Source of the DNA: Nocardioides sp. S-1144
Lineage (GTDB): Bacteria > Actinomycetota > Actinomycetes > Propionibacteriales > Nocardioidaceae
Direction of reading: 5' to 3'
Length of the DNA: 64,000 nt
NCBI RefSeq assembly: GCF_005954645.2
Contig: NZ_CP040695.2
Span: 2,356,001-2,420,000 of the forward strand
Made by a program: the position numbers and the translations under genes. Of the stretch, positions 18,684 through 26,945 are shown piece by piece. Under the pieces are notes generated by a model. The model was not told the DNA's origin, did no database searches, and saw nothing but the letters and a program-made list of their open reading frames with translations. Positions within the stretch are counted from its first letter, which is position 1. Every line of letters starts with the position of its first letter.

Positions 18684-20287
18684 TCACCCTCGACTCCGTC
18701 TCGTTCTGGTACCACGGCCAGGAGCGACCCACCCTGCACGAGGTGGACCTGACCCTCGAGGAGGGCGAGCTGGTGCTGCTCACCGGGCGCACCGGCGCCG
18801 GCAAGTCGACCCTGCTCGGCACCCTCAACGGCTTGGTGCCGCACTTCACCGGCGGGCACCTGCAGGGCCGGGTCACCGTCGCCGGCGTCAGCACCCACGA
18901 GCGACCGCCGCGCGAGTTCGCGCACCTGGTCGGCGTCGTCGGCCAGGACCCGCTGGCCGGGTTCGTCACCGACACCGTCGAGGACGAGCTCGCCTACGGG
19001 ATGGAGCAGCTCGGCGTCCGCGCCGACGTGATGCGCCGCCGCGTCGAGGAGACCCTCGACCTGCTCGGGATCGCCGAGCTGCGGCGTCGCGCCCTGCGCA
19101 CCCTCTCCGGGGGCCAGCAGCAGCGCGTCGCGATCGGCGCGGTGCTCACCACCCACCCGCAGGTGCTGGTGCTCGACGAGCCGACGTCGGCGCTGGACCC
19201 CACCGCCGCGGAGGACGTCCTCGCCACCATCGCCCGGCTGGTGCAGGACCTGGGCACCACCGTCGTGCTCGCCGAGCACCGGATGGAGCGCGTGGTCCCC
19301 TTCGCCGACCGGATGCTGTTCGTCGACACCGACGGCCGCGTCGAGGTCGACGCCCCGGCCGCCCTGCTCGCCCGGACGCCGATCGCCCCGCCCATCGTCC
19401 GGCTCGGGCGCGAGGTCGGCTGGGACCCGCTGCCGCTGTCGGTCCGCGACGCGCGACGCCGGGCCGGCGCCGTCCGGGAGCGGCTCGAGGTCGCCGGCAC
19501 CCCGGTCGACCCGCCCGCGAGCACGGCGCCGCCGCTGCTCGAGGCCGCCGGCGTCGTCGTCCGCTACGGACCGAAGGTCGCCGTGCGCGGGGTCGACCTG
19601 GTCCTGCGGGCCGGCACCGTGACCGCCCTGATGGGCCGCAACGGCTCCGGCAAGTCCTCGCTGCTGTGGGCGGTCCAGGGCTCCGGCCCGCGCCAGGGCG
19701 GCCGGGTCGCCGTCGCGGGGCGGGACCCGAAGGAGCTCTCCGCGGCCGGGGCGCGCGAGCTCGTCGGGCTGGTCCCGCAGTCGGCGGCCGACCTCCTCTA
19801 CCTCGAGACCGTCGCTGCCGAGTGCGCCGCCGGCGACCTCGAGGCCGGCACCGGACCCGGCACCTGCGCGAGCCTGCTCGAGTCGATCGCGCCGGGCATC
19901 GACCACGCACGCCACCCGCGCGACCTCTCCGAGGGGCAGCGGCTCGCGCTGGTGCTCGCCCTCCAGCTGACGGCGGCGCCGCGGGTGATGCTCCTCGACG
20001 AGCCGACCCGCGGGCTCGACTACACCGCGAAGGCGACGTTCGTGGCCGTCGTCCGCCGGCTCGCCGCCGCGGGCCGGGCCGTCGTCGTGGCCTCCCACGA
20101 CGTGGAGTTCGTCGCCCAGGTCGCCGACCGCGCCGTCGTGATGGCCGAGGGCGAGGTCGTCTCGGAGGGACCGACCCGCGACGTCCTCGGCGGCTCCCCC
20201 GCCTTCGCCACCCAGGTCGCCAAGATCCTCGGGCCCGGCTGGCTCACCGTCGACGAGGTAGCCGGCGCGCTGGAGGAGGTCCCGTGA
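18680..20287 (+). CDS. Fused ECF ATPase (EcfA1-EcfA2 in one chain)
   Basis: The GTG overlaps the ecfT stop (GTGA); 535 aa. Two complete ABC domains are joined. Domain 1 has the P-loop GRTGAGKST, signature LSGGQQQRVAIG and Walker B VLVLDEPTSALDP. Domain 2 has GRNGSGKSS, a variant signature LSEGQRLALV and VMLLDEPTRGLD. Each has a switch His (AEHRM; ASHDV). The pair replaces the EcfA/EcfA' heterodimer and powers uptake through EcfT and the S component. Fusion of the two halves is frequent in actinobacterial ECF systems. Confidence 0.93.
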   Translation: MITLDSVSFWYHGQERPTLHEVDLTLEEGELVLLTGRTGAGKSTLLGTLNGLVPHFTGGHLQGRVTVAGVSTHERPPREFAHLVGVVGQDPLAGFVTDTVEDELAYGMEQLGVRADVMRRRVEETLDLLGIAELRRRALRTLSGGQQQRVAIGAVLTTHPQVLVLDEPTSALDPTAAEDVLATIARLVQDLGTTVVLAEHRMERVVPFADRMLFVDTDGRVEVDAPAALLARTPIAPPIVRLGREVGWDPLPLSVRDARRRAGAVRERLEVAGTPVDPPASTAPPLLEAAGVVVRYGPKVAVRGVDLVLRAGTVTALMGRNGSGKSSLLWAVQGSGPRQGGRVAVAGRDPKELSAAGARELVGLVPQSAADLLYLETVAAECAAGDLEAGTGPGTCASLLESIAPGIDHARHPRDLSEGQRLALVLALQLTAAPRVMLLDEPTRGLDYTAKATFVAVVRRLAAAGRAVVVASHDVEFVAQVADRAVVMAEGEVVSEGPTRDVLGGSPAFATQVAKILGPGWLTVDEVAGALEEVP

Positions 20288-21177
20288 GCGGCGTCCGGCC
20301 CGACACCCCACCGGTCCGGCCCTGGGACGGCACCAGCGCCGTCCGGGTCGGCCGGCGCTCGGCCCTCGTGCTGGCGCTGGCCTCGCTCGGCGGACTGCTG
20401 ATGTTCTGCTGGCCGCTGCTGGTGCGCGTCGACCCCTCCTCGCTGCAGCACGGCGTCGACGCGCCGTTCCTCTTCCTCGCGATCCTGCCGGTCCTGATCG
20501 TGATCGTGCTGGCTGAGCTCTCCGAGGGCGGGATGGACTCCAAGGCGCTGGCGATGCTCGGCGTCCTGTCCGCGATCAACGCCGCGCTGCGCCCGCTCGG
20601 GGCCGGCACCGCCGGCATCGAGACGGTCTTCTTCCTGCTCGTGCTCTCGGGCCGGGTCTTCGGAGCCGGGTTCGGCTTCGTGCTGGGGTGCACGTCGCTG
20701 TTCGCCTCCGCGCTGCTCACCGCGGGCGTCGGCCCCTGGCTGCCGTTCCAGATGATGGCCGCGGCGTGGATCGGGATGGGCGCCGGCCTGCTGCCGAGAC
20801 GGGTCACCGGCCGGGCCGAGGTCGCGATGCTCGTCGGCTACGGCATCGTCGTGTCGTACGCGTTCGGCTTCCTCATGAACCTGTGGTTCTGGCCGTTCGT
20901 CACCGGCGCGGAGGTCGCCTACCACGAGGGCGCGATCTCCTACGTCGCTGGAGCGCCGGTGCTGGAGAACCTGCACCGCTTCGCGGTCTTCACCCTGCTC
21001 ACCTCCACCGCCGGTTGGGACACCGGCCGGGCGATCACCAACACCCTCGCGATCGTGGTGCTCGGCCCCGCCGTCCTGAACACCCTGCGCCGGGCCTCCC
21101 GCAAGGCGTCGTACGGGGTCAGCGGCACCTTCGACGGGTCCGGCGACGCCGGGGAACGCGCCACCCCGCTCAGGTGA
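20284..21177 (+). CDS. ECF transporter S component, predicted corrinoid-specific
   Basis: The 297-aa integral membrane protein starts at a GTG overlapping the ATPase stop. It has about six to eight hydrophobic segments after a 20-residue cytosolic start, with features typical of S components such as ALAMLGVLSAINAALRP and GCTSLFASALLTAGVGPWLPFQMM. The substrate is not readable from motifs. The upstream cobalamin riboswitch and the transcobalamin-like proteins argue for cobalamin or a precursor (CbrT-like role). Being the last gene of a six-gene coupled operon, it completes the importer. Confidence 0.82.
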   Translation: MSGVRPDTPPVRPWDGTSAVRVGRRSALVLALASLGGLLMFCWPLLVRVDPSSLQHGVDAPFLFLAILPVLIVIVLAELSEGGMDSKALAMLGVLSAINAALRPLGAGTAGIETVFFLLVLSGRVFGAGFGFVLGCTSLFASALLTAGVGPWLPFQMMAAAWIGMGAGLLPRRVTGRAEVAMLVGYGIVVSYAFGFLMNLWFWPFVTGAEVAYHEGAISYVAGAPVLENLHRFAVFTLLTSTAGWDTGRAITNTLAIVVLGPAVLNTLRRASRKASYGVSGTFDGSGDAGERATPLR

Positions 21178-21310
21178 GGCAGCGAGCCGCTCCCGGGCGC
21201 CGTCGGTCGACCCGGCAGGCGGACCGCCGGGATGACCTCGCACCTGCACCTCGCGGCGTCGTGTCGGTCCGAGGTCCAGCGCACGCAGCGGCGCGTGCGG
21301 GTCGACCGCA

Positions 21311-21408
21311 CGTACAAGCACGTACACCACGACGCCCGGGGCGCCCTCGGGTGCCGCCACTGAGCGTGGCCGCGCGGACCGGGTTCCCGTGGTGTACGTG
21401 CTTGTACG
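21311..21408. repeat. Perfect 20-bp inverted repeat between convergent operons
   Basis: The 20-mer CGTACAAGCACGTACACCAC (21311-21330) recurs as its exact reverse complement at 21389-21408, separated by 58 bp. Each arm itself has GTAC twice. It lies between the ends of the B12-uptake operon and the convergent nrd side. It may be a long-loop terminator, a protein-binding pair or a remnant of a mobile element; no transposase is nearby. Confidence 0.8.
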
Positions 21409-21435
21409 CGACCCGACCACGCGGGGAGCCGGCGG

Positions 21436-21870
21436 TCAGGCCCAGCCGCGCGCCCACGTGACGACGGCGCGGACGGCGGCGTCGGGGTCGGCGGCCAGCC
21501 GGTCGAGCAGGTCCGGCGGCAGCGAGGGGTGGGCCGCGACCCAGCCCCGCACGAACGGGTCGGGGTCGTCGACCAGGCGCCGCAGCACCGCGGACGGCGT
21601 GTGCTCGTTGCGCGCCACGCAGCGGCGCACGGCGGGGTCGGCGTCCCCGGCCAGCTCGACCAGGACGTCGTCCGGCGCGCGGTAGGAGAGAGCCGCGCTC
21701 TCGCGGATGCGGGGGTCCGCGGACCCCGCGAGGGCCCGGACCCGCGCGGTCTTGCCGTCGCTGGGCGGCGGCGAGGCGAACGTCGAGAGCGGCACCCCGG
21801 CCGCGTCCGTGGTGCTGGACGCGGCCAGGGCGGCCCGCTGCTGCTCGGTGAGGAACCCCAGGCAGGACAT
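21436..21870 (-). CDS. LRV/HEAT-like short repeat protein (144 aa)
   Basis: Residues 45-140 are four repeats of about 24 aa: SADPRIRESAALSYRAPDDV, DADPAVRRCVARNEHTPSAV, DDPDPFVRGWVAAHPSLPPD and ADPDAAVRAVVTWARG. This is the leucine-rich-repeat-variant/HEAT pattern that forms a curved helical scaffold. The N-terminus has one Cys and no signal peptide. It starts 9 bp after the nrdB stop, so it is the last gene of the nrdAB transcript. A binding or scaffold role is all that can be said. Confidence 0.7.
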   Translation of the reverse strand: MSCLGFLTEQQRAALAASSTTDAAGVPLSTFASPPPSDGKTARVRALAGSADPRIRESAALSYRAPDDVLVELAGDADPAVRRCVARNEHTPSAVLRRLVDDPDPFVRGWVAAHPSLPPDLLDRLAADPDAAVRAVVTWARGWA

Positions 21871-21879
21871 CGGACGCCG

Positions 21880-22884
21880 TCAGCCCTGCCGGGCGTTGAC
21901 CTCGTAGGAGGTGTTGATCGACTCGAAGAAGTTGACCAGCTGGAGCGTGTCGTTCGCCGTCGCCATCCACTTCGCCGGGTTCGCCACCCCGTAGTGCGCG
22001 CCGAAGCCGAGCTCCTCGAGGCGCCGGTCGGCCAGGTAGCGCACGTAGGTGTTGATGTAGTCGGCGTTCAGCCCGAGGATGCCGTTCGGCAGGAGGTCGC
22101 GGTTGTAGGCCTCCTCCATCTCCACGGCGTCCAGCACCATCTGCTTGATCTCGGCCGCGAACTCCTCGGTGGCGACGTCCGGGTTCTCCTCGAGCACCGT
22201 GAGCACGAGGTTGATCCCGAACTTCAGGTGCAGCGACTCGTCGCGCACGATCCAGTCGATCAGCGAGCCGAAGTTCCGCAGCAGGTTCCGCTGCCGGAAG
22301 CTCAGCGCCACCATGAACCCCGAGTAGAACCAGATGCCCTCGAGGATGACGTTGTAGGCGATCAGGTTGCGGACGAAGTCCTGCTTGCCCTCGGTGGTGG
22401 TGATGTCGAGGGTCTGCTCGGTCATCCGCCTGATGAAGCGGATCTCGAACTCCTCCTTCGCCGCCATCGACGGCACCGTGACGTGCGAGGCGTAGGCCGC
22501 CTCCCGGTCGATCGGGAACGTCTCGAGCACGTACTCAAAGCTCATGCAGTGGTTGGCCTCCTCCCACATCTGCTTGGCGAGGTAGAGGTGGCACTCCGCG
22601 GCGTTGACGTAGGGGTAGACGCCGAAGGCCAGCGCCTTGTTGACGAGCAGCTCGTTGGGGTTGAAGTAGCTCATCAGGAAGGTCAGCGCGCGACGCTCGT
22701 CGTCGCTCATCCGCTCGAAGTCGGCGAGGTCCTCCCCCAGCTGCACCTCGTTGGGGAACCAGGTGTTCGCGACCGCCTGGTCGTAGAGCTCCATCGCCCA
22801 CGGGTAGGTGACCGGCTTGAGGAGGAGACCCTGCTCGATGCCGGTGCCGAGGATCCCCCGCGGGGTCTGGTCGCCGGCGCTCAC
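21880..22884 (-). CDS. nrdB: Ribonucleotide reductase small subunit, class Ic-like
   Basis: R2 houses the metal cofactor that starts the radical needed by NrdA for making dNTPs. The GTG start overlaps the nrdA stop (GTGA); 334 aa is normal. Diiron-type ligands are visible as E78, E109 and H112 (WEEANH), and E/H in the block DESLHLKFG. The position four after H112, which is the radical Tyr in class Ia/b, is Phe116 (EEANHCMSFEY), and the first ligand, Asp in E. coli, is Glu78 with the same 31-residue spacing. This is the Chlamydia-type class Ic pattern, expected to use a Mn/Fe cofactor. The C-terminal tail SYEVNARQG should dock in NrdA. Confidence 0.93.
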   Translation of the reverse strand: MSAGDQTPRGILGTGIEQGLLLKPVTYPWAMELYDQAVANTWFPNEVQLGEDLADFERMSDDERRALTFLMSYFNPNELLVNKALAFGVYPYVNAAECHLYLAKQMWEEANHCMSFEYVLETFPIDREAAYASHVTVPSMAAKEEFEIRFIRRMTEQTLDITTTEGKQDFVRNLIAYNVILEGIWFYSGFMVALSFRQRNLLRNFGSLIDWIVRDESLHLKFGINLVLTVLEENPDVATEEFAAEIKQMVLDAVEMEEAYNRDLLPNGILGLNADYINTYVRYLADRRLEELGFGAHYGVANPAKWMATANDTLQLVNFFESINTSYEVNARQG

Positions 22885-25523
22885 TGGCACGACTCGCACT
22901 GCAGACGCTCCATCGGGTCGATGGGGCACTCGGCCCCGTCGACCACGTCGACCTGGTCGAGCTCCTCGACCCCGTCCGGCACGACCGGCACGACCGGCAC
23001 GACCGCCTCCGCGACCGGCTCGGCGACGGGCTCGGCGACCGACACGGCCGCCGCCCCGAACCCACGCCTCGCGGGCGCGGCGGCGCCGAACCCCCGACGG
23101 GGACCGGCTGCACCGCCACTGCCACCGGTCGCGATCGCCTCGGCCTTGTTGACCTTGACCGTGCTCTGCTCGGCGGTGTGGCGCGGCATCATGTGCAGGT
23201 AGTAGGTCGTCTTGACGCCCATCCGCCAGGCGGCGGAGTAGAGGTCGACCATGGTCGCGACGTTGCGGTCGGCCAGGTAGATGTTGCGGCTGATCGCCTG
23301 GTCGATCCACTTCTGCGCGCGCGCCGCGACCTCGAGGTAGGCGCGCCCGGAGAGCTGGAACGAGGTCTGGTAGATGTCGACCAGCTCGGCCGGGACCGGG
23401 TGCAGCTCGGCGACCTTGGACAGGTCGCCCTGGTGGCGCAGCAGGTCCTCGCGCACCCGCTCCCACAGCCCGAGCGCCTGGAGGTCCTCGACGAGGTTGC
23501 GGTTGACCTCGAGGAACTTGCCCGAGCTGGTGGCCCGGCTGAAGATCTGGCTGAACTGCGGGTCGAGCCCGGGCGTCGTCCCGGCGACGAGGCCGATCGA
23601 GGCGGTCGGCGCGATGGCGAGCAGCGTCGAGTTGCGGATGCCGCCGGCGACCTTGGTGCGCAGCGCGGTCCAGTCGAGCCGGGTGGTGCGGTCGACCTCG
23701 ACGCGCACGCCGCGGTCGGCCTCGAGCAGGTCGAGGGAGTCGACCGGCACCATGCCCTGGCTCCAGCGGGAGCCCTTGAAGTTCGCGTACGAGCCGCGCT
23801 CGCGGGCCAGGTCGGCGGAGGCGTCGATCGCGTGCCAGCTGACGAACTCCATCACCCGGTCGATCAGCTCGTAGGCCTCCTCGGACTCGTAGGAGTACCC
23901 GAACCGCTCGACGATGTCGGTGAAGCCCATCACGCCGAGGCCGAGCGCCCGGTTGAGCTCGTTGCTGCGCTCGGACTCCGGCACCGACGAGATCGTGATG
24001 TCGATGAGGTTGTCGAGCTGGCGCACCGCCAGCCGGGCCGACTCCGCGAGCCGGTCCCAGTCGATCCTGGCTCCCTCTCCCCCGGCGCTGCGACGGCGTC
24101 CGGTGACGTGGCGCGCGAGGTTGATCGAGGCCAGGTTGCACACCGAGACGTTGTCGGCGTCCTGCGGCAGGCAGATCTCGGTGCACAGGTTCGAGAGGTG
24201 GATCGTCCCGGTGTTGTGGTTGAGCGCGCGGGTGTTGATCGTGTCCTTCCACGTCAGCCACGGGTGCGACGTCGACTGCAGCGAGGTGAGGATGGCGCGC
24301 ATCTGCTCGCGCGCGCCGATCTTCTTGTGCCGCAGCTCGCCGGCCTCGGCGCGGGCGGCGTACTCGGCGTAGCGCCGGGAGAAGGCCGCGCCGGTGAGCT
24401 CGACGAGGTCCGGCACGTCGGCCGGGTCGAAGAGGTACCACGGCTGGTCGGCCTCGACGCGCTTCATGAAGTCGTCGCTGATCCACACCGCGGTGTTGGC
24501 GGTGCGGGTGCGGCGGTACGGGTCGCCGGAGTTCTGGCGCAGGTCCAGGAACGCCGGGAAGTCGAGGTGCCAGTTCTCCATGTAGAAGCAGAGAGCGCCG
24601 AACTTCTTGCCGCCGCGGCTGACCGCGCGCAGCGTCGAGTCGATGGTGTGCATGAACGGGATGGGCCCGGTCGAGCTGGTGTTGTTGGACCTGATGGCCG
24701 AGCCCTCGGCGCGCAGCTTGGTGACCGACATGCCGATGCCGCCGGTGCCCTTGGTCAGCCACATGACGTCGCGCACGGACTTGGCGATGTGCTCGATCTC
24801 GTCCTCCATCTGCATCACGAAGCAGTTGGAGAGCTGGGCGTAGGACGTGCCGGCGTTGACGAGCGTCGACCCGGCCGCGAGGTACTCCAGGCGCGACATC
24901 TTGTCGTAGAACCGCTCGGCCGCGGCGTCGGCGCCCGGTCCGTCCTGCTCGGTCTCGTTGAGCGAAAGACCCATCGCGACCCGCATCCAGAAGAACTGCG
25001 GCATCTCCATCGGCCGCCCGTCGGGCGCGGAGATCATGTAGCGGGTACGCATCGTCTGGACGCCGATGTAGCGCAGCAGGTCGTCGCGGCCGGGGTCGAG
25101 CGCGGCGCCGAGGCGCTGGAGGTCGAAGTGCGTGCGCAGCCGCGGGTCGAGCAGGCCGAGCTCGACGCCGCGCTCCACGTAGGCGACGAACGCCTCGGCG
25201 TGGAAGGCCTGCACCTCGTCGCGCGTCACGCCCTCGCCGAAGATGGACTTGTAGAGGCTCTTCACCAGCAACCGGGAGGCGATGGTGTCGTAGGCCGGGT
25301 CGTCCTTGACGTTCTGGAGCGCGACCTGGACGACGGCCTCGTCCAGCTGCTCGCTGGTGATCCCGTCGAAGAGGGTGATCTCCAGCTCGGAGCGCAGCTG
25401 GGTCGCGCGGGCGACCTCGTCGTCGAGGCCGGCGGCGGCCTCCTGGATCGACCGGGAGATCTCGTACCCGTCGTACGGCGCCCGGCTGCCGTCGCGCTTG
25501 ACGACCGTGATGGTGCTGCTCAT
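22881..25523 (-). CDS. nrdA: Ribonucleoside-diphosphate reductase large subunit
   Basis: The catalytic subunit reduces NDPs to dNDPs by radical chemistry. I start at the ATG of MSSTITVVKRDGS (880 aa), with GAGGGGTGG upstream. An ATP cone (about 5-95) gives overall activity control. Active-site blocks are NLCTEICLPQ and SVCNLASINL, with the glycyl/Tyr path region near LDPQFSQIFS. The C-terminus ends in a Cys pair, LQCESCQ, for re-reduction by thioredoxin. A low-complexity Ala/Val/Glu stretch (about 815-860) precedes it. The gene is governed by an AdoCbl riboswitch and probable NrdR boxes, as known for actinobacterial class I RNR, implying a B12-dependent class II enzyme elsewhere in the genome. 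Confidence 0.96.
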   Translation of the reverse strand: MSSTITVVKRDGSRAPYDGYEISRSIQEAAAGLDDEVARATQLRSELEITLFDGITSEQLDEAVVQVALQNVKDDPAYDTIASRLLVKSLYKSIFGEGVTRDEVQAFHAEAFVAYVERGVELGLLDPRLRTHFDLQRLGAALDPGRDDLLRYIGVQTMRTRYMISAPDGRPMEMPQFFWMRVAMGLSLNETEQDGPGADAAAERFYDKMSRLEYLAAGSTLVNAGTSYAQLSNCFVMQMEDEIEHIAKSVRDVMWLTKGTGGIGMSVTKLRAEGSAIRSNNTSSTGPIPFMHTIDSTLRAVSRGGKKFGALCFYMENWHLDFPAFLDLRQNSGDPYRRTRTANTAVWISDDFMKRVEADQPWYLFDPADVPDLVELTGAAFSRRYAEYAARAEAGELRHKKIGAREQMRAILTSLQSTSHPWLTWKDTINTRALNHNTGTIHLSNLCTEICLPQDADNVSVCNLASINLARHVTGRRRSAGGEGARIDWDRLAESARLAVRQLDNLIDITISSVPESERSNELNRALGLGVMGFTDIVERFGYSYESEEAYELIDRVMEFVSWHAIDASADLARERGSYANFKGSRWSQGMVPVDSLDLLEADRGVRVEVDRTTRLDWTALRTKVAGGIRNSTLLAIAPTASIGLVAGTTPGLDPQFSQIFSRATSSGKFLEVNRNLVEDLQALGLWERVREDLLRHQGDLSKVAELHPVPAELVDIYQTSFQLSGRAYLEVAARAQKWIDQAISRNIYLADRNVATMVDLYSAAWRMGVKTTYYLHMMPRHTAEQSTVKVNKAEAIATGGSGGAAGPRRGFGAAAPARRGFGAAAVSVAEPVAEPVAEAVVPVVPVVPDGVEELDQVDVVDGAECPIDPMERLQCESCQ

Positions 25524-25580
25524 CGGTTCCACCCCTCGTGGACTCGTGCGGTGAAGCGTCCGGGGCGAGGCGAGCAGGAG

Positions 25581-25669
25581 ACGGCGGGCGCACGTCGGGT
25601 CGGGCCCGCCGTGCGCGTTCGATCCCCTGACCCTCCCTCGAGGTCGCGGACCCCACCGATCGCGGTGGG
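25581..25669 (-). promoter_or_regulatory. Leader hairpins between riboswitch and nrdA
   Basis: On the minus strand, CCCACCG-CGAT-CGGTGGG (25669-25652) forms a 7-bp stem right after the B12 box. ACGGCGGGC (25612-25604) pairs with GCCCGCCGT (25589-25581) around a 14-nt loop. The second is a plausible Rho-independent-like terminator without a T-tract; either could be the switching element. The nrdA ribosome site lies about 50 nt further on. Confidence 0.55.
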
Positions 25670-25670
25670 C

Positions 25671-25860
25671 ACTGGCAGGTCTTCGGACTCGTGGGCAGGT
25701 GCTGCGTTCCTACTGTCCGTCGCTTCCCAGGCTCGGCACGTACGCCGGACCCAGTGCGTGTGACGGAGGTCGTTCCCACTTACCGCTGCGGGGCAGTTCC
25801 GGAGTCTCACCGGATTCCCTCTTGCGACGGCTCCCCTGGATGAGGAGCCGAACCAGCTGC
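25671..25860 (-). ncRNA. AdoCbl (cobalamin) riboswitch upstream of nrdA
   Basis: The transcript contains the textbook series AGAGGGAAUCCGGUGAGACU, then ACUGCCCCGCAGCGGUAAGU, a peripheral CUGGGAAG and GUAGGAACGCA region, and the B12 box AGUCCGAAGACCUGCCAGU. All conserved parts of the AdoCbl class are present, so this is an essentially certain call. AdoCbl binding would lower class I RNR expression when B12 is available for the class II enzyme. Confidence 0.97.
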
Positions 25861-25863
25861 GTG

Positions 25864-25910
25864 CACCACCATATACGGGAGTCACGCCGTTGTAACTACC
25901 CAGATGTAGT
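25864..25910 (-). promoter_or_regulatory. Probable NrdR boxes over the nrdA promoter
   Basis: ACTACATCTGGGTAGT (25910-25895, minus strand) is an ACTAC/GTAGT palindrome resembling an NrdR box. Exactly 31 bp downstream, starting at 25879, CCCGTATATGGTGGTG is a degenerate second box that contains TATATG as a -10 candidate. A 31-bp spacing (three helical turns) between paired NrdR boxes is a known arrangement. The riboswitch begins just downstream. Confidence 0.55.
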
Positions 25911-26079
25911 GGTGGTCGCGAGACGGGGCGCGTTCGGGTAGTCGGCCGACGCCGGGGTGCGGGCGGTGGTGCCGTCGCCGGGTCCAGCACTGCGCGGCGT
26001 CCGGCCGGCGTGTCGGCCCCCTCGATTCCTGCCCAGCGCCGCGCTGCGATAGAGTCCACTCGCCTTGCTCGCAAGGCTT

Positions 26080-26153
<74 letters not shown>

Positions 26154-26187
26154 CCGAAGGATCTGCGGAGTCCTCGCAGGTCAGAGT

Positions 26188-26230
26188 GCCGAAGGGCCCG
26201 CACCGACCACCACGGTGCGGGCCCCTCGGC
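26188..26230 (+). terminator. Strong stem-loop terminator after tRNA-Pro
   Basis: GGGCCCGCACCG (26194-26205) and CGGTGCGGGCCC (26213-26224) form a perfect 12-bp stem with a 7-nt loop, extended by GCCGA/TCGGC across one mismatch to about 17 bp. There is no T-tract. It lies 35 nt after the tRNA end. Confidence 0.75.
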
Positions 26231-26266
26231 GTTGCGGGCCGGGGCCGGGCCTGGGAGCGTGCTGGC

Positions 26267-26593
26267 ATGTTGCGGCTCGGAGCGGTGGTGCTGAGGGTGT
26301 CCGACGTCGACCGGGCCGGTGCGTTCTGGTCCGAGGCGCTCGGGCTCGAGCGTCACCCCGACAACGCCGACTTCCTCCTGCCGCGGGGACCGGTGCCCGC
26401 CACCCGGCTCCACCTCGACCGGCGCGACCGGACGCACCTCGACCTGTGGGCCGACGACGCGGCCGACCGGGAGGTGCAGGTGGCGCGTCTCGTCGCGCTG
26501 GGCGCCCGGCGGGTCGCCTGGGACTACCCGGAGGACGCCGACTTCGTCGTGCTGGCCGACCCGGACGACAACCTGTTCTGCGTCGTCGGCTGA
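26267..26593 (+). CDS. VOC (glyoxalase/bleomycin-resistance fold) family protein
   Basis: A 108-aa protein with one VOC unit: MLRLGAVVLRVSDVDRAGAF begins the first beta-alpha-beta, RLHLDRRDRTHLDLWADD the second strand pair, and DFVVLADPDDNLFCVVG is the classic DPDGN-like C-terminal block. It is typical of the short VOC group of actinobacteria with unknown substrate. The ATG is preceded by only a weak GGGAG. It stands alone after the tRNA terminator. Confidence 0.8.
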   Translation: MLRLGAVVLRVSDVDRAGAFWSEALGLERHPDNADFLLPRGPVPATRLHLDRRDRTHLDLWADDAADREVQVARLVALGARRVAWDYPEDADFVVLADPDDNLFCVVG

Positions 26594-26945
26594 CCGGCGG
26601 CCGCGGGGCGAGACACGCCGCTGCGGGGCGGACGCCGTCTCCCCGTGGTTTGGAGAAACGGTGTCCTGGCGCCGCGACGCGCTAGTGATCAGGCAGACGC
26701 GCGACGGCGATGTCGACCACTGTCCACCTCCGCGCCCCACCCACCTAACCTGCGCCGCCGCAACACCCCCGGGCGGTCCGGTTGATCGACGCAGGTTGGT
26801 GTGCACGGGGTGGGCATCTCACCGTTGTGGAGGACGTCACGCACCGTCGCCCTCGCCTACCGTCGTGGTGTGGACCCCCGCGTCGCGCCCGCCACCGAGA
26901 GGTGACCGGGCGCGGCGCGGGGGCCATCCAGCCACCCACCTCACC
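26594..26945. other. Intergenic stretch before the palindromic repeat block
   Basis: About 350 bp without a supportable gene. Short open frames on both strands here are chance products of the GC content. An imperfect GAGAC...GTCTC inverted repeat (about 26609-26640) could terminate the VOC transcript. No promoter or RNA motif was recognised. Confidence 0.4.
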
